Shown: positions 8,414 to 17,180 of the stretch, one piece after another
Numbering within the stretch: position 1 is the stretch's first letter
Layout: each line of letters opens with the position of its first letter
Assembly: GCA_043743335.1 (NCBI GenBank)
Contig: JAYTWR010000174.1
Span: 18,416-82,415, forward strand
Reading direction: 5' to 3'
Source: UBA5216 sp043743335
Lineage (GTDB): Bacteria; Pseudomonadota; Gammaproteobacteria; Burkholderiales; SG8-41
Length of the DNA: 64,000 nucleotides
Notes under the pieces: model-generated
The model's database searches: none
The model's input: the letters and a program-made list of their open reading frames with translations, nothing else
Told to the model about the DNA's origin: nothing
Program-made: the position numbers and the translations under genes

Positions 8414-8462
8414 TGTTCAGGGTTCAGGGTTCAGGGTTCAGGGTTCAGGGTTCAGGGTTCAG
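8414..8462 (+). repeat. GGTTCAG heptamer tandem array (potential G-quadruplex)
   Basis: Six perfect GGTTCAG units preceded by TGTTCAG, seven units in all. This gives six GGG runs separated by four-base TTCA loops on the plus strand, a pattern able to form G-quadruplexes. It begins 11 bases from the iclR start codon, in the divergent promoter region. Confidence 0.95.
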
Positions 8463-8476
8463 GTGTTCCGGGATTG

Positions 8477-8494
8477 AGTCGAAGGCATTCGACT
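8477..8494. promoter_or_regulatory. 7-bp inverted repeat in the iclR-prpB intergenic region
   Basis: AGTCGAA and TTCGACT flank a GGCA loop. The position in the divergent promoter region makes it a candidate regulator-binding palindrome for the IclR protein. There is no direct evidence of binding. Confidence 0.35.
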
Positions 8495-8690
8495 GGTTCA
8501 GCATGCTTGATTAGTTCGTATCGTGAATTTGCATTTTAGCGTCCACGAGTATAACGCTTATTGTAAGATTCGCGCCAATGGGCTGTTTTCAACCCTGTGA
8601 AGACTGTTGGATAGTGCTATTAAGTCCGTCGATTGGACACTCTTTCTTAAACGGAAAAACTGTTTTTCCGACCACCTCTGGAGCTTAGTC

Positions 8691-9605
8691 ATGAATGATT
8701 CTTCCGCTGGTAACACCCCTCAACTCGCGTCGGCGGGCGCACGCTTTCGCGCGGCCGTCGCGGCAGAAAAGCCGCTGCAAATCGCCGGCACGATCAATGC
8801 CTACGCGGCGCGCATGGCCGCGCGCACCGGCTTTAAGGCGATTTATCTGTCGGGCGGCGGCGTGGCTGCCGGCTCACTCGGCGTGCCGGATCTGGGCATC
8901 AGCGCACTCGACGACGTGCTCATCGATGTCCGGCGCATCACCGATGTGTGCTCACTGCCGCTGCTGGTGGATGTGGACACCGGATGGGGCGGCGCGTTCA
9001 ACATTGCCCGCGCGGTTAAATCGCTCACCAAATTTGGCGCAGCCGCCATGCACATCGAAGATCAGGTGCAGCAAAAGCGCTGCGGCCATCGCCCGAACAA
9101 GGAAATCGTCAGCAAAGACGAAATGGTCGATCGCATCAAGGCCGCCGTCGATGCCAAAACGGACAGCAACTTCGTGGTCATGGCGCGCACCGATTCGCTG
9201 GCGGTCGAGGGCCTGCAAGCGGCGATTGATCGCGCCTGCGCGTGTGTCGAAGCGGGCGCCGACATGATTTTCCCGGAAGCGATTACCGAATTGTCGATGT
9301 ACAAACAGTTCGCCGACGCCGTGAAGGTGCCCATCCTCGCCAACATTACCGAATTCGGCAAAACACCTTTGTTTTCAACGCAAGAGCTTGGCGGCGCGAA
9401 TGTGGCAATGGCGCTTTATCCGTTATCGGGCTTTCGCGCGGCTAACGCGGCGACGCTGAAAGTATTTCAGGCGCTGCGCAAAGACGGTCATCAAAAAAAC
9501 GTCGTCGATACCATGCAAACGCGCGACGACCTTTATGATTATCTCGATTACCACGCGTTTGAAGGCAAGCTGGATGCCTTGTTCGCCCAAAGCAAAAAGA
9601 AATAG
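8691..9605 (+). CDS. prpB: 2-methylisocitrate lyase (isocitrate lyase/PEP mutase family)
   Basis: A 304-residue protein matching 2-methylisocitrate lyase along its length. It has GGGVAAGSLGVPDLGISALD, Mg-binding LLVDVDTGWGG (Asp94, Asp96), the catalytic KRCGH loop (129-133, Cys131), PEA and NITEFGKTPLF. It splits 2-methylisocitrate into pyruvate and succinate in propionyl-CoA breakdown. The ATG at 8691 is chosen over an upstream frame start because GGAG precedes it and homology starts there. PrpC and a standard prpD are not adjacent; a PrpD-family protein lies at 14518-15951. It diverges from the IclR gene, which may regulate it. Confidence 0.88.
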   Translation: MNDSSAGNTPQLASAGARFRAAVAAEKPLQIAGTINAYAARMAARTGFKAIYLSGGGVAAGSLGVPDLGISALDDVLIDVRRITDVCSLPLLVDVDTGWGGAFNIARAVKSLTKFGAAAMHIEDQVQQKRCGHRPNKEIVSKDEMVDRIKAAVDAKTDSNFVVMARTDSLAVEGLQAAIDRACACVEAGADMIFPEAITELSMYKQFADAVKVPILANITEFGKTPLFSTQELGGANVAMALYPLSGFRAANAATLKVFQALRKDGHQKNVVDTMQTRDDLYDYLDYHAFEGKLDALFAQSKKK

Positions 9606-9650
9606 CCTCACGCGGGCAGGCATGGCCTGCACAGCAAGTCGTAGATAGAA

Positions 9651-9684
9651 TGTAACTAATTGTTTTTAAACGATATTTTTATTT
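9651..9684 (+). repeat. AT-rich dispersed motif
   Basis: TGTAACTAATTGTTTTTAAA followed by CGATATTTTTATTT, in the gap between prpB and the rubredoxin gene. Strong match to the core plus T-rich tail. Confidence 0.75.
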
Positions 9685-9749
9685 CGCTGATGCGCTAAAC
9701 TGCGCGCCGCCGATTTCCCAAATATCGAAGCTCCGATGAAGACGCCACA

Positions 9750-9926
9750 ATGAATAACCGAAAATGGATGTGCATACTGTGCGGGTTTGTGTACGAAGAA
9801 GCGCTGGGCATTCCCGATGAAGGCATCGCGCCCGGCACGAGTTGGGATGACGTGCCCGCCGACTGGACCTGCCCGCATTGTTCGGCGACCAAGGCCGATT
9901 TTGAGATGGTGGTCGTAGAGAATTAA
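9750..9926 (+). CDS. rubredoxin
   Basis: A 58-residue protein, the normal rubredoxin length. It carries two knuckle motifs that bind one iron: CILCGF with Cys8 and Cys11, and CPHCSA with Cys41 and Cys44. The middle segment YEEALGIPDEGIAPGTSWDD is also typical. It is a small cytoplasmic one-electron carrier. No obvious partner reductase or hydroxylase is adjacent. The gene is short and easily missed. Upstream DNA shows no strong ribosome-binding site, but no other start fits. Confidence 0.95.
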   Translation: MNNRKWMCILCGFVYEEALGIPDEGIAPGTSWDDVPADWTCPHCSATKADFEMVVVEN

Positions 9927-10377
9927 GCTCCGCCAACTCGGCCCGGGATAATCCTCAAACGTCTGATTGAGGGTGGTCGCCGCAGGTTCGCATCAGGCAT
10001 ATTCGCTAAACGTTTGGCCTATGCACCAAAGTGCCGAGGCACCAACGCGCTCAAGGAATGCGCACAACAGCAAACACGCGCAGCAACCGGATCACAAGTT
10101 AGTCTGAGAATCCATCCCGAACCGAATCACCGGAGTGGGTTCAGTAGACGCCTGTCTGTAGCACCCGTCAATGTACTTTTTCTCTTGCTTGTGACCTATC
10201 TTGATGCCGGTTATACCGCAGGCGCGTGATTGAGCGCTGCGACGTTGCGCCATTGCGCCAAGGCGCTTTGCAAAAAAGCCTTATAAATCCGCACGTTCCG
10301 GTTGCCTCCTCAGACGGTACGGTAAAATGCCGTCCCGTTTGCCGATCCCTTTTATTCGGTCTTTCCCCAACCGCGCC
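9927..10377. other. intergenic region upstream of hemA without a recognised gene
   Basis: About 450 bases. A short hairpin (CCTCAA at 9953-9958 with TTGAGG at 9967-9972) lies just after the rubredoxin stop, but no T-run follows it. A 71-codon open frame at 10014-10229 has no family features or ribosome-binding site and is not called. The remainder presumably holds the hemA promoter. Confidence 0.5.
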
Positions 10378-11631
10378 ATGCAACTCTACGCCATCGGCCT
10401 CAACCACCAGACTGCCCCGCTGAACGTGCGAGAGCAGGTGGTGTTTCACGCCGAGCGTTTGGTGAGCGCGCTGAACGATCTGGTGGCGCGGCGCCGGGTG
10501 CAAGAGGCGGCCATCGTCTCCACCTGCAACCGTACGGAAATCTATTGCCACGCCGACGAGCCGAGCGCGGCGATTGAGTGGATGGCTTCGTACCATCAAC
10601 TCAAACCGCAACAGATCGAACCCTTTCTCTACAAACTGCCGCAAGAACAGGCCGTGAAGCACGCGTTTCGCGTGGCGAGCGGGCTGGATTCCATGGTGGT
10701 GGGCGAACCGCAAATCCTCGGCCAGTTCAAGGACGCGGTGCGCGCAGCCGAAACCGCTGGCACGATGGGCCTGCTGCTGAACAAATTGTTTCAACGCACC
10801 TTTGCCGTGGCAAAAACCGTGCGCACGGAAACCGAAATTGGCGCGAACACGGTGTCAATGGCATCGGCTGCCGTGCGATTGGCCGGGCGCATTTATCCGA
10901 GTATCACCGAGCAGGCTGTGCTGTTTATCGGTGCCGGAGAAATGATCGAATTATGTGCGAGTCACTTCGCGGCGCATCACCCCAAGCGCGTCACCTTCGC
11001 CAATCGCACCGACGCGCGCGCGCAACAACTGGCCGACCGCTTTTTGGGCCGCGCTATTTCACTGAACGATGTGCCGGCGCAACTCGCGCTGCACGATATT
11101 GTGGTGTGCTGCACCGCGAGCCCGCTGCCGATCATCGGCAAAGGCATCGTTGAAAGCGCACTTGCTGCGCGCAAGCACCGGCCGATGATGATGTTCGATC
11201 TGGCGGTACCGCGCGATGTCGAGGGCGAAGTCGGCAAGCTCGACGACATTTTTTTGTATACCGTGGATGACCTCGGCAAGATCGCCAGCGCGGGCTTAGC
11301 GCAGCGCCAGAATGCCATGCAGCAGGCCGAAGTCATTATCGAGAATCAGGTCACTGATTTTATGCACTGGCTGGGCAATCGCGAGCTGGTGCCCACCATC
11401 CGCGCGCTGCGCGACACCGCCGAGCGCGCGCGCCGCAATGAAGTCGAACGCGCGCGGCGCAAGCTAGGCGCGGGCGAAGACCCACAGCGTGTGATCGAGG
11501 CTCTGTCGCAGGCATTGACCAACAAACTGATGCATCCACCGACGCACGCGCTCAATCATGCCAGCGAAGCCGAACGCGCTGAACTCGCCGCGCTGCTGAC
11601 GCGCCTGTATCAGATTCCGCGGCAGGAATGA
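10378..11631 (+). CDS. hemA: glutamyl-tRNA reductase
   Basis: A 417-residue enzyme that reduces glutamyl-tRNA(Glu) to glutamate-1-semialdehyde, the first step of C5-pathway tetrapyrrole synthesis. The start MQLYAIGLNHQTAPLNVRE is typical, and ATG 10378 is chosen over a longer frame for this reason. The catalytic Cys50 lies in IVSTCNRTEIY. GLDSMVVGEPQILGQFKDA, the NADPH domain (FIGAGEMIEL) and the C-terminal dimerisation helices are present. It is followed by prfA 29 bases on, the standard hemA-prfA order. Confidence 0.97.
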   Translation: MQLYAIGLNHQTAPLNVREQVVFHAERLVSALNDLVARRRVQEAAIVSTCNRTEIYCHADEPSAAIEWMASYHQLKPQQIEPFLYKLPQEQAVKHAFRVASGLDSMVVGEPQILGQFKDAVRAAETAGTMGLLLNKLFQRTFAVAKTVRTETEIGANTVSMASAAVRLAGRIYPSITEQAVLFIGAGEMIELCASHFAAHHPKRVTFANRTDARAQQLADRFLGRAISLNDVPAQLALHDIVVCCTASPLPIIGKGIVESALAARKHRPMMMFDLAVPRDVEGEVGKLDDIFLYTVDDLGKIASAGLAQRQNAMQQAEVIIENQVTDFMHWLGNRELVPTIRALRDTAERARRNEVERARRKLGAGEDPQRVIEALSQALTNKLMHPPTHALNHASEAERAELAALLTRLYQIPRQE

Positions 11632-11660
11632 CGCTCCGATGAAGCCCAGATGAAATCCAG

Positions 11661-12752
11661 ATGAAGCCCAGTATTGCCGCGAAGCTCGCGCAATTGTCGA
11701 GACGGTTGGAGGAAATCAATCGCACGTTGAGTTCCGAGAACATCACCAACGACATGGACAACTACCGCAAGATCACGCGCGAGAGTGCAGAGATCGGGCC
11801 GGTGGTGGAACTGTATCGCGAGTATGAAAAGAGCGCGGCTGATCTCAAGGGCGCGCAGGAAATGGCGGCCGATCCCGAGATGCGCGAGTTGGCCGAGGCC
11901 GAAATTCCCGAGATCAAGGCGCGCCTTGAAGCACTCGAAAAAGATCTGCAAAAACAATTACTGCCAAAAGACCCCAACGACGAGCGCAACATCTTTCTAG
12001 AGGTGCGCGCAGGCACCGGTGGCGACGAATCGGCGTTGTTTGCGGGCGAACTCTTTCGCATGTATTGCCGCTACGCCGAGCGCAATCGCTGGCAGGTTGA
12101 GGTGATGTCGCAAAGCACGTCGGATCTCGGCGGCTACCGCGAAATCATCGCCAAGGTGATCGGCCGCGGCGCGTATTCCAAACTCAAGTTCGAATCAGGC
12201 GCGCACCGCGTACAGCGCGTGCCTGTCACCGAAACACAGGGGCGTGTGCATACCTCCGCCTGCACGGTAGCGGTGCTGCCGGAAGTGGACGATGTGGAAG
12301 ACGTGGTGCTGAACCCGGCCGATTTGAAAATTGACACCTTTCGTTCATCCGGCGCGGGCGGGCAACACATTAACAAAACCGATTCGGCCATCCGCATCAC
12401 GCACCTGCCCACGGGCACCGTGGTGGAATGCCAGGATGACCGCTCGCAGCACAAGAACCGCGCGCGCGCGATGTCGGTGCTGGCGGCACGCATCAAAGAC
12501 AAACAGGTGCGCGAGCAAAACTCCAAAATCGCCGCCGAGCGCAAATCATTGGTTGGCAGCGGCGACCGCTCCGAACGCATACGCACCTACAATTTTCCGC
12601 AAGGGCGCATGACAGATCATCGCATCAACCTCACGCTCTACAAGCTGGCGCAGATCATGGACGGCGATATCAATGACATCACCGGTGCCCTCGCCGCCGA
12701 GCATCAAGCCGAACTACTGGCGCAGCTTGCCGAAGACATGCAGCCAGCTTAG
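11661..12752 (+). CDS. prfA: peptide chain release factor 1
   Basis: A 363-residue class I release factor reading UAA and UAG. The GGQ motif that triggers peptidyl-tRNA hydrolysis is in SSGAGGQHINKTDSAIRITH, with Gln at residue 235, the usual position. The N-terminal coiled domain and the stretch EVRAGTGGDESALFAGELFR are present. The short upstream region contains near-duplicate ATGAAGCCCAG phrases, so the precise start has little ribosome-binding support, but MKPSIAAKLAQLSRR matches the family start. The modifying methyltransferase gene prmC follows, but with a permease gene between. Confidence 0.97.
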   Translation: MKPSIAAKLAQLSRRLEEINRTLSSENITNDMDNYRKITRESAEIGPVVELYREYEKSAADLKGAQEMAADPEMRELAEAEIPEIKARLEALEKDLQKQLLPKDPNDERNIFLEVRAGTGGDESALFAGELFRMYCRYAERNRWQVEVMSQSTSDLGGYREIIAKVIGRGAYSKLKFESGAHRVQRVPVTETQGRVHTSACTVAVLPEVDDVEDVVLNPADLKIDTFRSSGAGGQHINKTDSAIRITHLPTGTVVECQDDRSQHKNRARAMSVLAARIKDKQVREQNSKIAAERKSLVGSGDRSERIRTYNFPQGRMTDHRINLTLYKLAQIMDGDINDITGALAAEHQAELLAQLAEDMQPA

Positions 12753-12767
12753 CGGCGCGCCGTCTGA

Positions 12768-13619
12768 ATGGCCCCCGCCTGCGCATTGCTTGCCGCAGCG
12801 CTGTTTGCCGCAGCGCTAGTGACCACACAATTTGGGTTGCGTCACATGGATGGGTTGGCCGGTGCAAAGGTCAGCATTCCCAGTGCCGCTACGTTTTTTT
12901 GGCTGCTGTATCCGTTATTTGGCTTTGATGGCTGGAACGCACACGGCGGCACCGTGTTCGTGATGCTCGGCCTATTTTTCCCGGTGGCAGTAACGCTGTT
13001 GGCGTATGAAGCAAACCGGCGCATGGGGCCGACAGTCGCGGGTGCTATCGGCGGCACAGCGCCGCTGTTTGCGGTGCTTGGTGCGGTGGCGTTCCTCGGT
13101 GAAACGCCGGGGCTGACGCAAGCCGGCGCGACGCTCGCGATTGTGGCGGGCTCTATCGTGCTGAGCCCTCGCGGTCGCGCCAGTGATGGCACGCCAAGCA
13201 CGACAAGGCAATCTTGGGTGGCGTGGCTCGCGGCGGCATTGCGTGCGCTCGCGCAAGTGGGGGCCAAGGCCGGTTTGCTGTGGTGGCCCAATCCCTATGC
13301 GGCGACGACTATCGGCTACAGCGTGTCAGCCGTGGTGATTTGGGTGGTGGCATGGCGCAGCCGACGACCGGAGTCGCGCGTCTACACACGGCGTGGCGTG
13401 TGCTGGTTTGCGCTAACCGGTTTATGCAACGCCTCGGGGGTGCTGGCGATGTATACGGCGCTGGAACACGGCAGCGTGACCGTGGTGTCACCGATCGTCG
13501 CGACGTATCCTTTGTTTACAATGACGCTGAATAGCGTCCTCCTGCGTGAGGAACGCCTGAGCGCACGGTTAGTGTTGGGCGTGGCGTTGATGGTCGGCGG
13601 CGTAATGAGCTTTCTTTAA
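12768..13619 (+). CDS. EamA/DMT-superfamily membrane transporter
   Basis: A 283-residue integral membrane protein with about ten hydrophobic segments arranged as two EamA-like halves. Late residues GVLAMYTALEHGSVTVVSP and the C-terminal LVLGVALMVGGVMSFL fit the drug/metabolite transporter superfamily. It has no assigned substrate. It starts 15 bases after prfA and ends just before prmC, splitting a pair that is usually adjacent. Its TAA stop (13617-13619) lies inside a copy of the AT-rich dispersed motif. Confidence 0.85.
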   Translation: MAPACALLAAALFAAALVTTQFGLRHMDGLAGAKVSIPSAATFFWLLYPLFGFDGWNAHGGTVFVMLGLFFPVAVTLLAYEANRRMGPTVAGAIGGTAPLFAVLGAVAFLGETPGLTQAGATLAIVAGSIVLSPRGRASDGTPSTTRQSWVAWLAAALRALAQVGAKAGLLWWPNPYAATTIGYSVSAVVIWVVAWRSRRPESRVYTRRGVCWFALTGLCNASGVLAMYTALEHGSVTVVSPIVATYPLFTMTLNSVLLREERLSARLVLGVALMVGGVMSFL

Positions 13620-13648
13620 AAAATCCTTTAAAATCAATTAGTTATGTA
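13612..13648 (-). repeat. AT-rich dispersed motif across the DMT stop and prmC start
   Basis: On the minus strand it reads ATAACTAATTGATTTTAAAG then GATTTTTTAAAG. It overlaps the DMT transporter TAA stop and the ATG of prmC. Its core is identical to the copy at 58661-58694, a strong pair of matches 45 kb apart. Confidence 0.85.
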
Positions 13649-14474
13649 TTCTATCGCTGATTTGGCCCGCCACAGCACGCTCGCCGCCGTAGACGCGCGC
13701 GCGTTGCTGCGGGCCGCACTCGGCGTAGACGACGCTTTTCTCATCGCACACGCAAACGACGCCGTTAGCCCGGCGCAGTGCGAACAATTTCGCACCCTCG
13801 CTGCGCGCCGTGTCGCGGGTGAACCGGTAGCGTACTTGGTTGGTGAGCGCGAATTTTTCGGACGACCCTTTGCGGTGTCGCCCGCCGTGCTGATTCCGCG
13901 CCCGGAAACCGAGTTGCTGGTGGAACTGGGGTTAGAGCGTTTACCGGCCACTCACGTGAGCCACGTGCTCGATCTCGGTACCGGCAGTGGGTGCATCGCC
14001 ATCAGCATCGCGCTGGAGCGCGCGCGCGCGCGCGTTACAGCGCTTGATGTGTCTGATGCTGCACTGACCGTAGCGCGATGCAACGCACAACGGCTGAAAG
14101 CGGGTAACGTGACTTTCTGTATCGGCAATTGGTTCGAGGCACTGTATGACCTTGGCCCTACAAATTTTGATGTGATCGTAGCCAATCCACCCTATATCGC
14201 CGAGGGCGATGCGCATCTGGCACAGGGCGATCTGCGCTTTGAGCCGGGCATTGCGCTGACGGGTGCAGCGGACGGGCTGGGCTGCATACGCCTGATCGTG
14301 CAGCAGGCCGTGGATTATCTGCTGCCCAGTGGCTGGTTATTGCTGGAGCACGGCTACGATCAGGCAGCGACCTGCCGCGCGCTGCTAAATAGCGCCGGAT
14401 TCACCCAAGTTCAGTCGTGGCGTGATCTCGCCGGGATTGAGCGTGTCAGCGGCGGACTGCACACAGGCGTTTGA
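13644..14474 (+). CDS. prmC: release factor (glutamine-N5) methyltransferase
   Basis: A 276-residue SAM-dependent methyltransferase that modifies the Gln of the GGQ motif in RF1 and RF2. The N-terminal substrate-recognition helices lead to AYLVGEREFFGRPF, the SAM-binding VLDLGTGSGCIAISIA and the catalytic NPPY motif at residues 181-184 (VIVANPPYIAEGD). Its position after prfA is expected. The start codon sits at the edge of an AT-rich motif copy, and no clear ribosome-binding site is visible, so translation may be weak or motif-dependent. Confidence 0.96.
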   Translation: MYSIADLARHSTLAAVDARALLRAALGVDDAFLIAHANDAVSPAQCEQFRTLAARRVAGEPVAYLVGEREFFGRPFAVSPAVLIPRPETELLVELGLERLPATHVSHVLDLGTGSGCIAISIALERARARVTALDVSDAALTVARCNAQRLKAGNVTFCIGNWFEALYDLGPTNFDVIVANPPYIAEGDAHLAQGDLRFEPGIALTGAADGLGCIRLIVQQAVDYLLPSGWLLLEHGYDQAATCRALLNSAGFTQVQSWRDLAGIERVSGGLHTGV

Positions 14475-14517
14475 CGTGTTACATGGGTGTATCACGACAC
14501 ATCACGATTTCACCCGT

Positions 14518-15951
14518 TCAGTCGCACGCCAACCAATCCCGCGTAGCCACATAGCTCGACATAATCTCGCGCGGCATCGCGCCACGATCCAGCGCCGCGA
14601 CTAAATCCACGACCTTGGTTAACGTCGCAGGCGGCAGCGCATCCGCCACGGTGTCGTTGAACAGCGCGGTGAGTTCATCCCACGCCATGCGGCGGTGCGG
14701 GCTGCCGCGCGGATGCGCGATTTTGCATTCGTGCGTGGCACCGTTGTCCAGCTTGATGGTGACGCGCGTCGGCACTTCTTCGGTGTTGGTACCGGCTTCG
14801 ACTTCGGCATCGAGCACGCAGCGCGTGCGATTGGATAGCGCGCGCACGTCGGCAGCCGCCAGCGCGGTGTCGTAATCACGGCTGGTGAGCGCCGCCTGCG
14901 CGCCGCGCGTGCGCCCAAGGCCGAGCGCCATGGCCAAGCTGAATGGAATGCTCAATTGCGCGCTTTGCAGATCCGGCGGATCGAGTTGGGTGAGTCGCCC
15001 TTGCACCACTTTCGGTATGCCCACTTCGCAGTCGACGATCTGTGCGGGCGTGAGTTTGTGTTCCGCGCCGAGCGCCAAGCCCGCGTCTACCGTCGCTTGC
15101 AAGCGCCCCGCGCCAGCGTGAATTTTGGTGCTCACCTCCATCAAGCGATAACCGCGACCTAAATCGTCGGTAATTTTTTCCGGCTTCGCAGCGCCCGAGA
15201 ACGCTTTGAAAAACCCCGCCTCGCCTTCGAGAATATCGCGCGGACCCCAAATGCCCGCCTGCGTGAGCAGCGCTGCCATCACACCGGATTCCGCACCGCG
15301 CGCGCCGTTGAGCCGCTTGGTGACGCCGCCGGAGTGATAAAACTGCGCAAGGCCGCCCGCGTAGGCACCGCCGGCACCGAGTGCGCCAGCCATATCATTT
15401 TCATTAAAATTCAATAACTTACCTACAGCCAGCGCCGCACCCATCGCCCCGCACGTCGGCGTCGCCATGAAGCCGCGTTGAAACAACGCGGGCTGCGTGG
15501 CGAGGCCGATGCGCAGCGACGCTTCGTAACCAATGATGGCGGCGGTGAGCAGCGCGTGGCCATCGCTATTTTCACGCTCGGCCATCGCCAGTACTGCCGG
15601 CAGAATGGATGCGCCAGCGTGATGCATCGAGCCCACATGCGTGTCGTCTAGATCGCAGGCATGCGCATACGCGCCATTCACGAACGCCGCGCGTGCCGCA
15701 TCGATGCGGCTGCCGCACAGCACGATAGAACTCTCGGCCTTGCCACCCAATTGCAAAGCAAGCCGGCGTGCGGCGCGGCTCCAGGGCAAGCGCGCGCCCA
15801 CTGCCACCACACGCAGGTGGTCAAGCACCAGTGCTTTCATGCGCTCGACGACTTCGGCAGGCGCGTCTGCCAAACGAAAGTGGGCCGCCCATTCGGCGAG
15901 CAGGGCGGTGGCACCTTGGGTAGTGGCGCCTTGGGTAGTGACTACTGGCAT
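14518..15951 (-). CDS. MmgE/PrpD-family protein
   Basis: A 477-residue protein of the MmgE/PrpD fold, which includes 2-methylcitrate dehydratase and cis-aconitate decarboxylase. Landmarks are CDLDDTHVGSMHHAGASILP, GYEASLRIGLA, GFMATPTCGAMGAALA and KRLNGARGAESGVMAALLTQ. The bulk of relatives in this branch have no proven reaction. Residues 5-14 contain a repeated TTQGA made by a small DNA duplication (15912-15945), so the true N-terminus may start a little later. The stretch coding KLLNFNENDM is AT-rich and resembles the dispersed motif. The lyase prpB is 5 kb away, so a propionate link is possible but unproven. Confidence 0.85.
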   Translation of the reverse strand: MPVVTTQGATTQGATALLAEWAAHFRLADAPAEVVERMKALVLDHLRVVAVGARLPWSRAARRLALQLGGKAESSIVLCGSRIDAARAAFVNGAYAHACDLDDTHVGSMHHAGASILPAVLAMAERENSDGHALLTAAIIGYEASLRIGLATQPALFQRGFMATPTCGAMGAALAVGKLLNFNENDMAGALGAGGAYAGGLAQFYHSGGVTKRLNGARGAESGVMAALLTQAGIWGPRDILEGEAGFFKAFSGAAKPEKITDDLGRGYRLMEVSTKIHAGAGRLQATVDAGLALGAEHKLTPAQIVDCEVGIPKVVQGRLTQLDPPDLQSAQLSIPFSLAMALGLGRTRGAQAALTSRDYDTALAAADVRALSNRTRCVLDAEVEAGTNTEEVPTRVTIKLDNGATHECKIAHPRGSPHRRMAWDELTALFNDTVADALPPATLTKVVDLVAALDRGAMPREIMSSYVATRDWLACD

Positions 15952-16099
15952 GGGGACGGTTGCTCCGGATAAATTAGCCGTTTGTGATGAGCCGTGATTA
16001 TAGGTGCAGACTTTGCCGCATTACCAATTTCAACAATTTCAACAATTTCAGCAATTGCAGTAGAGTCGGCGTAATCCCATCCACAACTCAATCCCGACT

Positions 16100-17083
16100 A
16101 TGACTCACTTCATCGTTGCGTTGCGCGGCTTGGCCGCTTTTTTCACGGCGATTTCCCTCCACGCCACGGCTCAAGATTACCCTGCCAAACCGGTGCGCTT
16201 CGTCGTGCCGCAGGTGCCCGGCGGGGCGACGGACGTGTTCGCGCGCGCCATAGCGCAGCGGCTGGCGGAGCGCTGGGGGCGCAATGTTTTTATCGAAAAC
16301 CGTTTCGGCGCGGGCGGCAATCTCGGCACTGATGTGGTGGCAAAATCCCCAGCGGACGGCTACACCCTGCTGGTCACTTATGCTGGCTCGCAGGCGGTGA
16401 ATCAAAGTCTGTACCCGAAACTCGCTTTCGATTCGGTGAAGGATTTTCAGACAGTGGCGACCATCGCCGTCACGCCTTTTTTGTTAATCGTCAACAACAG
16501 CGTGCCGGCGAAATCGCTCAAGGAATTGATCGCACTCGCGCGCAGCAAGCCCGACATGCTGGCGTATGCGTCGTCCGGCAATGGCTCCGTTAACCATTTG
16601 CTCGGTGAAATGATCAAAGCCGATGCGGGCCTGAAAATGCGGCATATCCCCTACAAAGGCGTGGCACCAGCGATTGTGGATGTGATGTCGGGGCAAGTGG
16701 ACATGGCATTCACCAGCGTGCCGTCGGTGATACAGCATATCGCCAGCGGCCGCGTGCGCGTGATCGCGGTCACCAGCGCGCGCCGTATTTCGGTTGCGCC
16801 GTCGGTGCCGACGGTCGCCGAATCAGGCTTGAGCAGTCTTGCCAACTTTGACGTGAACCCGTGGTGGGGCATTCTCGCGCCGGCGGGCACGGACTTGCGC
16901 ATCGTGCGCAAGGTCAATACCGACGCGGCAGACCTATTGAAAACCAAGGAGATGCAGGATTTTCTCAAGACCCAAGGTGCCGAAGCGCTGGTGACCTCGC
17001 CCGAGGAGTTTCACAAGCTGCTGGTGTCGGATGTGGCGAAATGGGCGAAAGTGGTGAAGGCTTCGGGCGCGCGGATTGATTGA
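16100..17083 (+). CDS. Bug/TctC-family periplasmic solute-binding protein
   Basis: A 327-residue receptor with a signal peptide (about 1-22, ending HATAQ) and Bug landmarks: YPAKPVRFVVPQVPGGATD, VFIENRFGAGGNLGTDVV, MRHIPYKGVAPAIVDVMSGQ and WWGILAPAGTD. The Asp after GGAT is typical of carboxylate-binding members. It is divergent from the MmgE/PrpD gene, sharing a 148-base intergenic region with a CAATTT-type direct repeat (about 16027-16055). The pair may handle one compound. No TctAB permease is present. Confidence 0.92.
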   Translation: MTHFIVALRGLAAFFTAISLHATAQDYPAKPVRFVVPQVPGGATDVFARAIAQRLAERWGRNVFIENRFGAGGNLGTDVVAKSPADGYTLLVTYAGSQAVNQSLYPKLAFDSVKDFQTVATIAVTPFLLIVNNSVPAKSLKELIALARSKPDMLAYASSGNGSVNHLLGEMIKADAGLKMRHIPYKGVAPAIVDVMSGQVDMAFTSVPSVIQHIASGRVRVIAVTSARRISVAPSVPTVAESGLSSLANFDVNPWWGILAPAGTDLRIVRKVNTDAADLLKTKEMQDFLKTQGAEALVTSPEEFHKLLVSDVAKWAKVVKASGARID

Positions 17084-17180
17084 GCCGTGTCGCGGCAGAG
17101 TACGCTGCGGCAACATCGAAATTGTTTTTATTGCTGTTTTTAGCGCAGCACTTAAAATCTGATGCCGCAGGCACCGCAGG

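Noticed and set aside
8414..8462. Heptamer array as a CRISPR array
   Set aside because: Units are seven bases long with no spacers and no cas genes.
10014..10229. 71-codon frame upstream of hemA
   Set aside because: No ribosome-binding site, family similarity or local codon preference.
16027..16055. CAATTT direct repeats as an operator of the Bug/MmgE divergent region
   Set aside because: Only a simple low-complexity repeat, with no dyad symmetry to suggest a protein site.
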